Source: Edaphochlamys debaryana (lineage: Eukaryota; Chlorophyta; Chlorophyceae; Chlamydomonadales). Taken from it: 64,000 nucleotides of DNA. Shown here piece by piece: positions 6,850-14,839 of this stretch. Within the stretch, counting starts at the first letter, position 1. Every line of letters starts with the position of its first letter. The notes under the pieces are model-generated. The model made no database searches and was not told the DNA's origin. It saw only the letters and a program-made list of their open reading frames with translations. Made by a program: the position numbers and the translations under genes. The stretch lies in NCBI GenBank assembly GCA_016858145.1, contig JAEHOE010000004.1:2334234-2398233 (forward strand), in the 5' to 3' direction.

Positions 6850-8718
6850 ATGCGCATGCCGGGGCCGATTGTCGCTTTTGTCACGTGTCCGGTTGGGCCG
6901 CTGACGCTCGCGGCCTGCTCCCACGGCTTCTGCGCGGTCGACACGACCGGCCGCGACTCCTCGAGCCTGGACATCCAGGCAGAGCCCACGATCGCGGTCG
7001 ACGGCGGCGATGTCGATGCCGCGGCGTATGACCCGTTTACGCAGGGCGTCGTCTGGGTCCAGGGCCGCGGCATCTTTTACGCCCGCGACGGCGTCTGCAA
7101 GGGCGCGCGCATCGGAACGCTGCCACGGGAGCTCTGGCCCGTCCGGTCCATGCACGCAAACGCCCGCGGCGGCGTCGTCATCCTCTCTGCCTCTGGCGCC
7201 GTCGCGCTCCTGCTGCTGCCCGCCGTCAGCGGCCGCGACTTCTCGGAGCCGCGCATCCTCGTCAACTCCTCGGCCACGGCCGTCGCCGTCGACGCGGCGC
7301 GGGGTCTCATCTTTGTCGCCTTCAAGGACCGCACCGTCCGACTCCTCTTGATCGAGGTCACGGGCGAGGTGCAGAGAGTCCCGGTCCTCCAGCGCGAGAG
7401 CTTACGCCTGCAGCAAAAAGCGCTGGGCGAGATCGTCGCGATGGCCGTCGACCCGGGGACGCGGGTCCTGTACCTTGTCGACAACGTGGGCCCAGCTGGC
7501 ACAGACTTCGGTCACCGCTATGATGACGACGACGTTGACCATGACGCCGAAGAGGGCGAGGTCCTGCACGGCCATGTCCATGTCAACGGTCAAGGTCACG
7601 GCCAAGGTCACGGTCAAGGCCAAGATGAAGATGTCGACGATGTTGACAATGAAGATGTCGACGATGTCAACGATGGAGATGAGGTCCGAGTCCACGACGT
7701 CGACCGTGCTCTTGACAACGCGCGGGTACTCTTAAGTCCGGAGCCGGCCGGCTCGGACATGGCCGCGCGAGTCGCCGCCGTGCTGCAGGCGCTGCCCCGC
7801 CACATCGTCAAGGGCTTCAACGCCGTCTGTGACGTCGTCCATCTGACCCATCTCTCCCGAGTCAGGCCCCGGTCCAGGGTCTGGTGCCTCAAGCCCGACC
7901 AGCCCGACCGCCTCGAGCTCGTCCGGGAGGTGCCCTTTGGCGCGGACGCCGCCGCCCTCATGCCTTGTCCGTCCGTGCCGTCGCTTCAACTCCTGGCCGT
8001 GCGCGACGGCCTGACCAGCGACTGGGACGTCGCTGAGATGGCGGCGACGACGCCGCCGGGCACTTGTCAGACGTGCGCGCCCTACGTGCGCCCCCTGGCT
8101 GCCGACTTCCAGGCGCTGCTCGGGACGGCCGACGGCGCGGATGTGACCCTCGTGGTCGGGCCTAATGAGAAGGAGTTCCGCGCGCACCGCGCCGTCCTGC
8201 TCGCGCGCTGCGCCTTCTTCCGCCCCTTCCTCCTGGGCGGGTTCTACGTCCGCGTCGAGCGAGAGTCGAGCATGCGCATCAGGCTACCCGACGACACGCC
8301 GGTCATCTTCGAGCGCATCCTGGAGCACCTGTACTCTGGCAGCGCCCAACACGTGCCCCAGAGCGACCTCCTTGAGACGGCCGCCGCCGCCGACCGCTTC
8401 ATGCTCTTTGAGTTCCGCAATGCGCTGCTCGCGCGCACGACCACCGCGATGACGCCGGGGACCTTTGTCCAGACGCTCGCCGCCATGCGCCGCCTGGCCA
8501 CGCAGCCGCCCGAGGAGCTCATGCGCGCCGCGCTGCGGTACTACGTTGACAACCAGGAGCCCATCCTCCGCGACCACGAGGCCTCCGTTGGCGCGCTCAT
8601 TGCGCAGGAGCCCGGCCTGGTCCTCGAGCTGCTTGGCGCGGTGGCTTCTGGGTCTGCGTCCGGGTCTGCAGGACCCCAGACGCGACCTCACAAGCGCCGG
8701 CGCCACCTGGAGGCCTAG
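6850..8718 (+). CDS. BTB/POZ-domain protein with N-terminal propeller-like region
   Basis: A 622-residue protein; the ATG at 6850 is the first in frame. Residues ~1-400 contain repeated short beta-type blades (GLIFVAFKDRTVRLLLIEVT; GTRVLYLVDNVGP) that suggest an NHL/WD-like propeller. They are interrupted by a low-complexity insert at ~7550-7700 with alternating His/Gly/Gln and Asp/Val/Asn runs. Residues ~430-530 are a clear BTB domain: DVTLVVGPNEKEFRAHRAVL, an FFRPFLLGGF strand, IRLPDDTPVIFERILEHLYS and a C-terminal BACK-like helical part. BTB proteins usually bind Cullin-3 to recruit substrates for ubiquitination or mediate dimerisation. The same layout is seen in green-algal proteins, so host capture by the virus is possible. 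GC content is higher than in neighbouring genes, consistent with such an origin. Confidence 0.8.
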   Translation: MRMPGPIVAFVTCPVGPLTLAACSHGFCAVDTTGRDSSSLDIQAEPTIAVDGGDVDAAAYDPFTQGVVWVQGRGIFYARDGVCKGARIGTLPRELWPVRSMHANARGGVVILSASGAVALLLLPAVSGRDFSEPRILVNSSATAVAVDAARGLIFVAFKDRTVRLLLIEVTGEVQRVPVLQRESLRLQQKALGEIVAMAVDPGTRVLYLVDNVGPAGTDFGHRYDDDDVDHDAEEGEVLHGHVHVNGQGHGQGHGQGQDEDVDDVDNEDVDDVNDGDEVRVHDVDRALDNARVLLSPEPAGSDMAARVAAVLQALPRHIVKGFNAVCDVVHLTHLSRVRPRSRVWCLKPDQPDRLELVREVPFGADAAALMPCPSVPSLQLLAVRDGLTSDWDVAEMAATTPPGTCQTCAPYVRPLAADFQALLGTADGADVTLVVGPNEKEFRAHRAVLLARCAFFRPFLLGGFYVRVERESSMRIRLPDDTPVIFERILEHLYSGSAQHVPQSDLLETAAAADRFMLFEFRNALLARTTTAMTPGTFVQTLAAMRRLATQPPEELMRAALRYYVDNQEPILRDHEASVGALIAQEPGLVLELLGAVASGSASGSAGPQTRPHKRRRHLEA

Positions 8719-8805
8719 GGAACGAAGGACAGATGGAAATTTGCGGGCAGACAGGGATGTGGAAAGTCAGGGCAGAGTTCAGGATTGATGAATTGATGTC
8801 TATAA

Positions 8806-9207
8806 ATGTCTAGAATGTCTAGCGCCGTCAAAGAGGACGCAGACGTGCAGGACCTCTTGGAGCAACTGAACATGGCTGATGATGACGATGACGACGATTT
8901 TGTAAGATGTAAGATACCGGTCAATGTCCGCTTTGGGTCCGCTTTGGTCCGACATGTGGAGTCCGACGTCGTGGTCACCAAAGAGACGACGCTCCGTGAG
9001 CTGTGCGCCATGGTCATGGCCCTGACCCATGTCAGTGTCGACAAGATGGCTTTTCTCCAAATGGCGATCGTGTTCGGCACAGTGCCGCCCCAGGAGGTCC
9101 CCCTCTTTGGCGCCGACTTTGACGACTGGACGCTCGCCGATTACATAGACGCGATCACGGGTGACGCCTTTGACCTCGACGACATTGCCTGCATCCGCGT
9201 GGAGTAA
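8806..9207 (+). CDS. Hypothetical acidic protein
   Basis: A 133-codon frame with ATGs at 8806 and 8815. A TATAAA overlaps the first ATG (8801-8806), so if that is the promoter, translation would begin further in, for example at 8872 (MADDDDDDDF). After the Asp run comes CKIPVNVRFGSALVRHVESD, a TLRELCAMVMALTHVSV helix and a VPLFGADFDDWTLADYIDAI segment. The beta-grasp-like order of strands and helix (a V.V.. opening, then TLREL) is loosely ubiquitin-like, but I would not assign it. No relatives are recognised. It lies convergent to the membrane-protein gene with about 25 bp between stops. Confidence 0.55.
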   Translation: MSRMSSAVKEDADVQDLLEQLNMADDDDDDDFVRCKIPVNVRFGSALVRHVESDVVVTKETTLRELCAMVMALTHVSVDKMAFLQMAIVFGTVPPQEVPLFGADFDDWTLADYIDAITGDAFDLDDIACIRVE

Positions 9208-9232
9208 ATGCTGAACGATCACGATCATGAAC

Positions 9233-9826
9233 CTAGGCCTCGATGCCCCGGCAGTGGTAGGACCCCGCAAAGAACGTCACGAGGCTAAATTCAGAACCAA
9301 ACTCCAGGTACGCCCGGATCAAGTAGTGCAGGAGGCCCGCGCTGATCGTGACAATGATGAGGACGGATAGGAGACTCCTGAGATAAAGAATCCTCTTCTG
9401 TAGGAGGTCATTCTCGCGGCCTCGCAAGTCTTTGTTGCGGTAGACATCCAGGAACTGGTCGATGACCAAGAGGATCAACATGGGGAGGACAAAGATGAGC
9501 TTTGCCTTGGTCGTCGCCAGGTACAGCCCGTAAATGACCAGCGTGGTCTTGACGTGGTTGAGGAAGCGTCTTTTGTTCTTTTCCTCTTCTTTCTCTCCTT
9601 CTGGCTCTTGGCTCTTCTTCTCAGGGTCGGCCTCTTTTTCGTCTTGTTCTCCGGGTTGACCGGTATTGACCAGCGTGATCACAAAAAAGACCAAGAGCAC
9701 CGCCACGACGTGCTTGGCCAGGATGGAGTTTGTCAGCAGGCGCTGCAGGTCGCACGAGAAGAACTTGTCAAAGTATGGCGCGACCATGATGACGTAAAAG
9801 ACCATGAGCGCATTCTTGTAGTCCAT
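9233..9826 (-). CDS. Multi-pass membrane protein, giant-virus type
   Basis: 197 residues from ATG 9826. Four to five hydrophobic segments are visible: residues ~5-20 (ALMVFYVIMVAPYFDKFF), ~37-56 (AKHVVAVLLVFFVITLVNTG), ~93-103, ~110-125 (AKLIFVLPMLILLVIDQFL) and ~150-172 (YLRSLLSVLIIVTISAGLLH). A charged loop rich in Glu/Lys (EKKSQEPEGEKEEEKNKRR) separates the second and third. The motif FFSCDLQRLLTNSILAKH and a C-terminal FFAG...C resemble an uncharacterised membrane protein conserved in many algal and mimivirus-like genomes, probably of the virion inner membrane; that link is from memory and should be tested. Its 5' coding part is duplicated at 10568-10625. Confidence 0.7.
   Translation of the reverse strand: MDYKNALMVFYVIMVAPYFDKFFSCDLQRLLTNSILAKHVVAVLLVFFVITLVNTGQPGEQDEKEADPEKKSQEPEGEKEEEKNKRRFLNHVKTTLVIYGLYLATTKAKLIFVLPMLILLVIDQFLDVYRNKDLRGRENDLLQKRILYLRSLLSVLIIVTISAGLLHYLIRAYLEFGSEFSLVTFFAGSYHCRGIEA
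9738..9795 (-). repeat. Source copy of a 58-bp duplication
   Basis: This part of the membrane-protein coding region (from AGGCGCTGCAGGTCGCACGA to GACGT) recurs at 10568-10625 with only two mismatches. Confidence 0.9.
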
Positions 9827-9962
9827 TGCTGATCCGCGACGGTTCTATATGACTATGACAACTTGTACTGTCTCCTAGAACCAAAAAATGGTGTCAGTCG
9901 ATTCAGTCAATTCAGACAGTGAGATATGAAGTGCGCGCGTCTGTCAATGCCAGTGAAGTACA

Positions 9963-10541
9963 ATGTCCATCGTCAAAGATGGGTTGGATGCACAGCAAGA
10001 TGTCCGCGACCTCAACGTCAAAGTCAAACTGTCGTTCAAGTCGACGCCACTTCATGACCATCCATTGGGGGTGGCCAGGGGCGATGTCTGGCTGCTCGCC
10101 ATGCAGCGCTTTGGTGGCAGTCCCTACTTTGACAGCCTGGACGGGCACAGCAAGGTCGTCGTCGCCGAGGCATACCTGACAGAGGCGTTCCCTCTGGAGT
10201 TCCAGCACCCGTTTGCAGAGGCGCTGTCGCCATCAGACCGCAACGCATTATTGTCTGTGTACGTGCGGCGCGGGCGGCTCTGGCTCCAGGCTCACCGGGA
10301 GCGCTTTGCGTAGGACCCCGCGGCGCTCCTGAAGTTCATGGAGAGCCACCACGGCTGGAACACGCAGGTGCACTGCGCCCTGAGGCAGTGGTGGAACCGT
10401 GAGCCGCAGAGGATGCGCGTGCCCATGGAGAAGGCCGTGCACATGCTGCTGGGCATCCTTCAATTCGAGCAGCACGACGGCAGCACAACGTGCACGGACA
10501 TCATGACCCAGTTTGTCGTGTCTGGCTCAAACTCAACTTGA
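9963..10541 (+). pseudogene. Hypothetical protein gene interrupted by an in-frame TAG
   Basis: From the ATG at 9963 the frame encodes MSIVKDGLDAQQDVRDLNVK..., a GVARGDVWLLAMQRFGGSPY segment and a YVRRGRLWLQAHRERFA segment. It then meets TAG at 10311-10313 and continues in the same frame, without other stops, through LLKFMESHHGWNTQVHC and WWNREPQRMRVPMEKAVHML to TGA at 10541. Amino-acid composition is alike on both sides, so the stop looks like a nonsense mutation within a ~190-codon gene rather than the natural end. Stop-codon readthrough or a sequencing error cannot be excluded. No domain is recognised. Confidence 0.6.
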
Positions 10542-10567
10542 AAAATGTAGCGGGTAGCTTTTTGCCG

Positions 10568-10625
10568 AGGCGCTGCAGGTCGCACGAGAAGAACTTGTCA
10601 AAGTACGGCGCGACCATAATGACGT
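10568..10625 (-). repeat. 58-bp copy of membrane-protein coding sequence
   Basis: Near-identical (two differences, T/C and G/A) to 9738-9795 and in the same orientation. The flanks are unrelated, so only this fragment was copied. It ends about 160 bp upstream of the capsid gene. Confidence 0.9.
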
Positions 10626-10665
10626 TGCTAGGGTGCACAGAGATGCGAGGGTGGCCCGATCTATA

Positions 10666-10733
10666 CACACAGAAGTTGGATGCTGGTAGTTCTGAGGTGT
10701 CTCAGAAGAGACTTTGCCGAGTGTACCCTGGGA
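10666..10733 (+). repeat. Dispersed repeat copy C
   Basis: It contains TACACACAGAAGTTGGA, then GTTCTGAGGTGTCTCAGA, then TTTGCCGAGTGTACC. The outer blocks match copy B (1273-1313) directly and the inner part matches copy A (1115-1164) in reverse complement. It lies just upstream of the MCP gene. Confidence 0.7.
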
Positions 10734-10785
10734 CGCGTCAAGGATTTGGAAATATGGAAGAGGTTGAATAGAACACAACAACGAA

Positions 10786-11876
10786 ATGAAAGGAAATGAA
10801 ATGCACGGGGCATTGCTGGAGCTCTTCACCAAAACCAGGGGTCAGGGCGTGCCTCGCGCAACGCTATGGGGCCCAAAACGCACCAAACACTCACACTACA
10901 CCAACTCGACTCACGCAACTGTGACGCTTGACGGCGGAATGGGCGACACACTGGACATCCGGGTGCCAAGAAACGGGGACTTGCTCGGAAACGCATGGTA
11001 CAAAGTGTTGCTCAACAGCGTGCCAGAACTGAGCAGTGTTTATGATGCCATCGAGGCCGTCACGCTCGAGGTAGGGGGTCAGGTGATAGAACGGTACTTG
11101 GGACAGGCGCTCAGGATCATGGCATTGTTCGACCCGCTTGCAGTACCATGCGTACAGGGTTGCACAGTCGTCTTCCCGCTGAGACTCTGCATTGGTCAAG
11201 ACTTGCATCTGTATCTACCCCTGATATGCCTTGCATTCCATGACGTCTGGATCAGGATCAAGCTCGCAAGCGGCATCAAGCCTATCCAGCAGCGGGTGCA
11301 CCTGATGTACATCATACTGGACACCGACGAACGCCGACAGCTGTGTTGCGGCATGAACAAACCCCGCATAGGTTTCGCATCACCCAGAAAGAAATATTGC
11401 ATGTGAACGTGCATGCACCCAAGACAGACGTGGTGAAGATTCCCTTGACCACAGACAGGACTGTGCGAGACCTTGTAGTGCTCATCAAGCCCAAGCAGGA
11501 CAAAGACATGGACCCCATGATAGACATGAAGTTGTCAATCCGGAGGAAGAGCAATGTAGTCTGGGTGGACCTACAAGGTGCACTCCCTGGTGTCATGACT
11601 CGCCATGTGATCCCAAAGCACTTTTACGGAGTCCTGAACAATACAGAGTTCGCCTACTTCATGCCATTCGACCACACACCGACACGCGTTCATGACACCG
11701 GCAGCATCAACCTGCACATGCTGGACGGAGAGCTGGTCATGAGGTTGCTGCCAGGTGACTACGAGGTTCACTTGCTGTTGAGATGTCTGAACACCCTCGA
11801 AGTGACGCAGGGCATGGCTGCGCTACTGGGCATGTCTACAGACCCTGACATGTCGGAAGAGGAAGAGGACGAGTGA
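10786..11876 (+). CDS. MCP: Nucleocytoviricota major capsid protein, frameshifted
   Basis: The gene lies in two overlapping frames, 10786-11406 and 11343-11876. The first half has the hallmarks of the double-jelly-roll capsid protein: RVPRNGDLLGNAWYKVLL, AIEAVTLEVGGQVIERYLG, VVFPLRLCIG and LPLICLAFHDVWIRIKL, ending in an IILDTDERRQL motif. The second half continues the fold (FRITQKEILHVNV..., LVVLIKP, then MPFDHTPTRVHDTGSINLHM and DGELVMRLLPGDY). The frame moves by one base around 11335-11350, right after the conserved LDTDERR motif, so the gene cannot make an intact capsid as it stands. The combined length (~360 codons) is short for the family, and the usual N-terminal segment is replaced by a divergent leader. 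The C-terminus is acidic. This is the key marker for viral origin of the block. Confidence 0.85.
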
Positions 11877-11968
11877 CATGGCTTGGGCTTGGGCTTGGGA
11901 CCGGACAACAAAATGCGGGGTTTGAGGCCGCATGACTTTTAGGGTGCTAGGAAATGACAGTATGACAG

Positions 11969-12439
11969 TCAACAGAAGGCGAGCAAGAGCATGGTGGGGC
12001 GCGTCAGGATGTCCAGTGCAAAGTCTAGGGTGTGGCCCGCATCGTTCAGGGCCTGCTTGGCCGGGCTGGCGGTATTCGGACCCGTTGCGATCCTCAGACC
12101 CATGCACAGCTCGAGGGCAACCGCGTAGCTGTGCCGGACGGCGTTGCTGCACAGAAGGGCCTTGACACTGTTAAGCGCCACGCCGGGGTACAGCATCATT
12201 CCCGGCGGGTTAGATGCTGACTTGGCAAAGCCGTGTCCACTGGCGTCATCGAACGGATCGGCGGCGTTGCCAGATAGCGAGACGCAGGCCACCTGGGGCT
12301 GGTGGGTATGGAACTTGAATGGTTGTGCAGTCGCGTCCAACGCCTTGGGGCCAATCTCGGAGGCCAGGGCATACATGCGGGACGTCATGGGGTCATGGTC
12401 GTAGCGGCTGCATGTCTGCCGGCATAGCGTCTTGCGCAA
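11969..12439 (-). CDS. Hypothetical protein, 5' end uncertain
   Basis: The frame is open from a stop near 12503 down to 11969. A 156-residue form starts at a TTG (12439); upstream in the same frame is LHVLDICGGLLLLRDAPALR without an ATG. A neighbouring frame begins with an ATG at 12570 (MLLISEGEKVSWAGPSVVFG) and could join it if one base has been lost near 12490-12505. The body includes SRMYALASEIGPKALDATAQ and a VACVSLSGNAADPFDDASGH segment. I see no known domain, signal peptide or membrane segment. It is convergent with the capsid gene. Confidence 0.45.
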   Translation of the reverse strand: MRKTLCRQTCSRYDHDPMTSRMYALASEIGPKALDATAQPFKFHTHQPQVACVSLSGNAADPFDDASGHGFAKSASNPPGMMLYPGVALNSVKALLCSNAVRHSYAVALELCMGLRIATGPNTASPAKQALNDAGHTLDFALDILTRPTMLLLAFC

Positions 12440-12557
12440 AGCCGGCGCGTCGCGCAGCAGGAGCAGTCCGCCGCAAATGTCAAGAACATGGAGTGCAGTT
12501 CTTGAGCGTCACCAAACACTACACTGGGTCCAGCCCAGCTGACTTTTTCGCCCTCTG

Positions 12558-12563
12558 ATATAA
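12558..12563 (+). promoter_or_regulatory. TATA-like box
   Basis: GATATAAGC lies 38 bp before the ATG at 12596, a spacing close to that of the TATAAA before the BTB gene (36 bp). Confidence 0.3.
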
Positions 12564-12595
12564 GCAACATCCGCTATCGAGAAGCAACAATCTTG

Positions 12596-12883
12596 ATGGC
12601 AGCTAGCGGTGACCAGCACCCAATGGGGATCTTTCTCGAGTCCCTCTGCACTCCAGACTGCCTGGAGCGCGTCCTCGTCAAGTATGGCACAGACAAGGAG
12701 CAATACAAGCAGAAAGTGTGGCGCGACATTGTCATCAGGCATCAGCACTGGCTTGACCGCGTTGTCAATGCAGAGACCTGCCAATTGATTGACATCATCC
12801 CAGAGGACATTCAGCGCATTGAGAGTGAGCTGGTGCTGGCAAGGGAGTATGGGCAACTCATGGGGTACGGGCTGGCTGAGTGA
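12596..12883 (+). CDS. Small hypothetical protein
   Basis: 95 residues from an ATG at 12596: MAASGDQHPMGIFLESLC, then CLERVLVKYGTDKEQYKQKV, a WRDIVIRHQHWLDRVV helix and a C-terminal helix rich in Glu and Leu. It is probably all-alpha. No family is recognised. A TATA-like box 38 bp upstream and a compact position between neighbours support it as a real gene of the virus-like block. A longer antisense frame over the same bases has poor composition and is rejected. Confidence 0.55.
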   Translation: MAASGDQHPMGIFLESLCTPDCLERVLVKYGTDKEQYKQKVWRDIVIRHQHWLDRVVNAETCQLIDIIPEDIQRIESELVLAREYGQLMGYGLAE

Positions 12884-12990
12884 TGTGGAAGTGATGACAG
12901 ATGAACGCAAGATGAAATCAGACCAAAAACCCCATGTTAGCATCTTTGAGCTCTTTCCAATTATCTGACGCATTTTTCATCATCTGTTCA

Positions 12991-13212
12991 TCAGTACGGG
13001 TTTTGCAGATAGTAGTACCAGGCTACGTGGGGGTACAATTCACGATCCTTGGCAAAGGACTTGCAGGTCATTAAGAATTTGCCAGCGTCGTTGTGAGGCA
13101 GCAGATACATGATTTCCGCAATGATGTGCACAGGTATCGTTTCAAATGATCCCAGCAAGGATCGATCCCGAGCGTCCCATGTGTTCGTGGGCATTGCTTG
13201 ATCATAAGACAT
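12991..13212 (-). CDS. Small F-box-like protein
   Basis: 73 residues from ATG 13212. The central motif FETIPVHIIAEIMYLLPHND followed by KFLMTCKSFAKDREL fits the F-box pattern (LP-x-E-hhhxIhxhL...hhxhxxhCKxhxxhh), ending near a Trp/Tyr cluster (VAWYYYL). F-box proteins tie substrates to SCF ubiquitin ligases; short F-box proteins are common in giant viruses that infect protists. It is shorter than most, so it may be a truncated or single-domain form. It is the last virus-like gene before the junction. Confidence 0.6.
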   Translation of the reverse strand: MSYDQAMPTNTWDARDRSLLGSFETIPVHIIAEIMYLLPHNDAGKFLMTCKSFAKDRELYPHVAWYYYLQNPY

Positions 13213-13358
13213 GAGGTGGTTTGGTGGTTGTCAGAAATTATGATTATGTAACCAGCGGCTCGATGGCGGCGGCAGAGCCCGGTGTCCATGGAATTTGATA
13301 CAGTCCTTCCAAACAATAATGTAACACCTATTTTTAGTAGTGTCTCCGCAACGTCTCC

Positions 13359-14000
13359 ATGTATGCTGTCAAGGTGCGGGAGACTGTCCTGCGAGTCTAC
13401 TCTTACCTGCAAAGCATGCGGCGAACTGCGCGTGCCTGTGGCGTCAGCATTGCTTCAATCTGTAGATGGCTCCAGTGATTGCAACCAAACCCTCGGCAGA
13501 GACTCAACGTGCAGTGTCGTGTTGTCACCCCAGTGCTCCTGGATGTCGTTTCCATGTTTCTGCGCTCCCGGACATGCTGCTCATCGCTTTCAGTCGTCCA
13601 CCACGTACACAATACGTTGCAACTCTGCATTTCCCGACAGCTTGCTCACTGCATTATTGGGCGATTTGGGTACACCTGGAAACGTACACGCAGCCGAGGC
13701 AAACTTCGGAAAGATGACCCCAGACAACGCGCTGACTTTTTCACAGCTTTTCAGAGTGCGTACTTCAGTGGCACCCTAGTGTCTGTGGATGAATCAGGGT
13801 TTGACCAACGTTGCCGACCGGTCTACGGGTACTCCCTGGCGGGTACCCAAGCCATTGCTGAAGCCCCTCCGTGCAAGGATCGTCGCCGCATTAACCTCAT
13901 TATGGCTATTTCCCAACATGGTGACTTCCATTCTCACACAGTCTCTACCGCAGTGGACGCTGCGGCGAGAGGTTGCCTCGCCCTTCCTGCGGAGCAATGA
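13359..14000 (+). pseudogene. IS630/Tc1-mariner-type transposase remnant
   Basis: The frame from ATG 13359 gives a helix-turn-helix region (TVLRVYSYLQSMRRTARACG then SIASICRWL), meets TGA at 13476-13478, and then continues in the same frame. It passes a second HTH-like piece (IIGRFGYTWKRTRSRGKLRK) to the catalytic region: LVSVDESGFDQRCRPVYGYS, then RRRINLIMAISQHGDF. This matches the second-Asp DESGF...YGYS..G motif of IS630/Tc1 DDE transposases. The part that should carry the third catalytic residue is missing after 14000. With the in-frame stop and 3' loss it is dead. It sits between the virus-like block and the host genes. Confidence 0.7.
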
Positions 14001-14839
14001 GAGGCAACGTTGGCAACCTCCTGGACCCTTGGCAACCTCCTGGACCCTGGACCCCTGGCGAGATTGGCGCGCCTCTGGAGACGGCCAGACGCAGCACTAC
14101 AAAGACCCTAGTAGACGCACACCTCTACTCGCTGACCCTGGGTATACCCAGAGCCCTGCGCATCGACACAACAGACCCCCACCTCTACTTGGCAACCCCT
14201 AGTAGTCAAAACCCTATCTATAGAATGACGCCAAGACCGAGCACATACCCAAAACGAGGTACAAAAAACGAGGGTTGCAGGGGACCTGCGAGCGCGTCAG
14301 CAAAACATTGTAGCGTCTCTGCAGACTTCCACTTGACTGGGCGTCATATGAACGGGTCAGGCATGTGGGCTGTTCGCATCCGGACGATTTGTGTGAGAGC
14401 GGTTTGAGCTGATTAAATGCCAAATTTAATAGGCGCACGTGGAGGGAGGACTGGTGACTTGCTGGAGACTAAGGAGGAGGCCTAGGGAGAGTGCGTAGAG
14501 GGCTGTTGCAACTTTGCGATTTGCATTGAGCTCGCGAGTCACCTTGCGACTCGTTTGCGACATCTCGCGACATCTAGCGACTTTCTCGCGATTTTCGCAC
14601 CGCTGTACTGCCGTGAGTCCGGGAGGCGGGGTCGACGCGATTCAGCGTCGCTGCAGACTTCCACCGCTTCTTCTGCAACGATAGAAACCTCTGGCAAGAA
14701 CCTATCAATTGCAATCTGTATCGGGCTGCAAAGAGAAGTCGCGCAAAAGGCCGCGGGTTTCCTGGACTGCCGTAATGGGGGTTCGTGTAGCAAATCTCCC
14801 TTATCCCCCATCGCCACCATTCTTGGTCTTCTTCCGCAG
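14001..14839. other. Junction stretch without a recognisable gene
   Basis: It begins with a duplicated TTGGCAACCTCCTGGACCC (about 14009-14047), then sequence with no domain in any frame. Two related 20-mers containing CTGCAGACTTCCAC occur near 14319 and 14652. Base composition shifts here from the virus-like block to GC-rich host sequence. The first clear host exon starts at 14840. Confidence 0.45.
14009..14047 (+). repeat. Short direct repeat
   Basis: TTGGCAACCTCCTGGACCC occurs twice in a row, followed by further GACCC-rich sequence. Confidence 0.8.
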
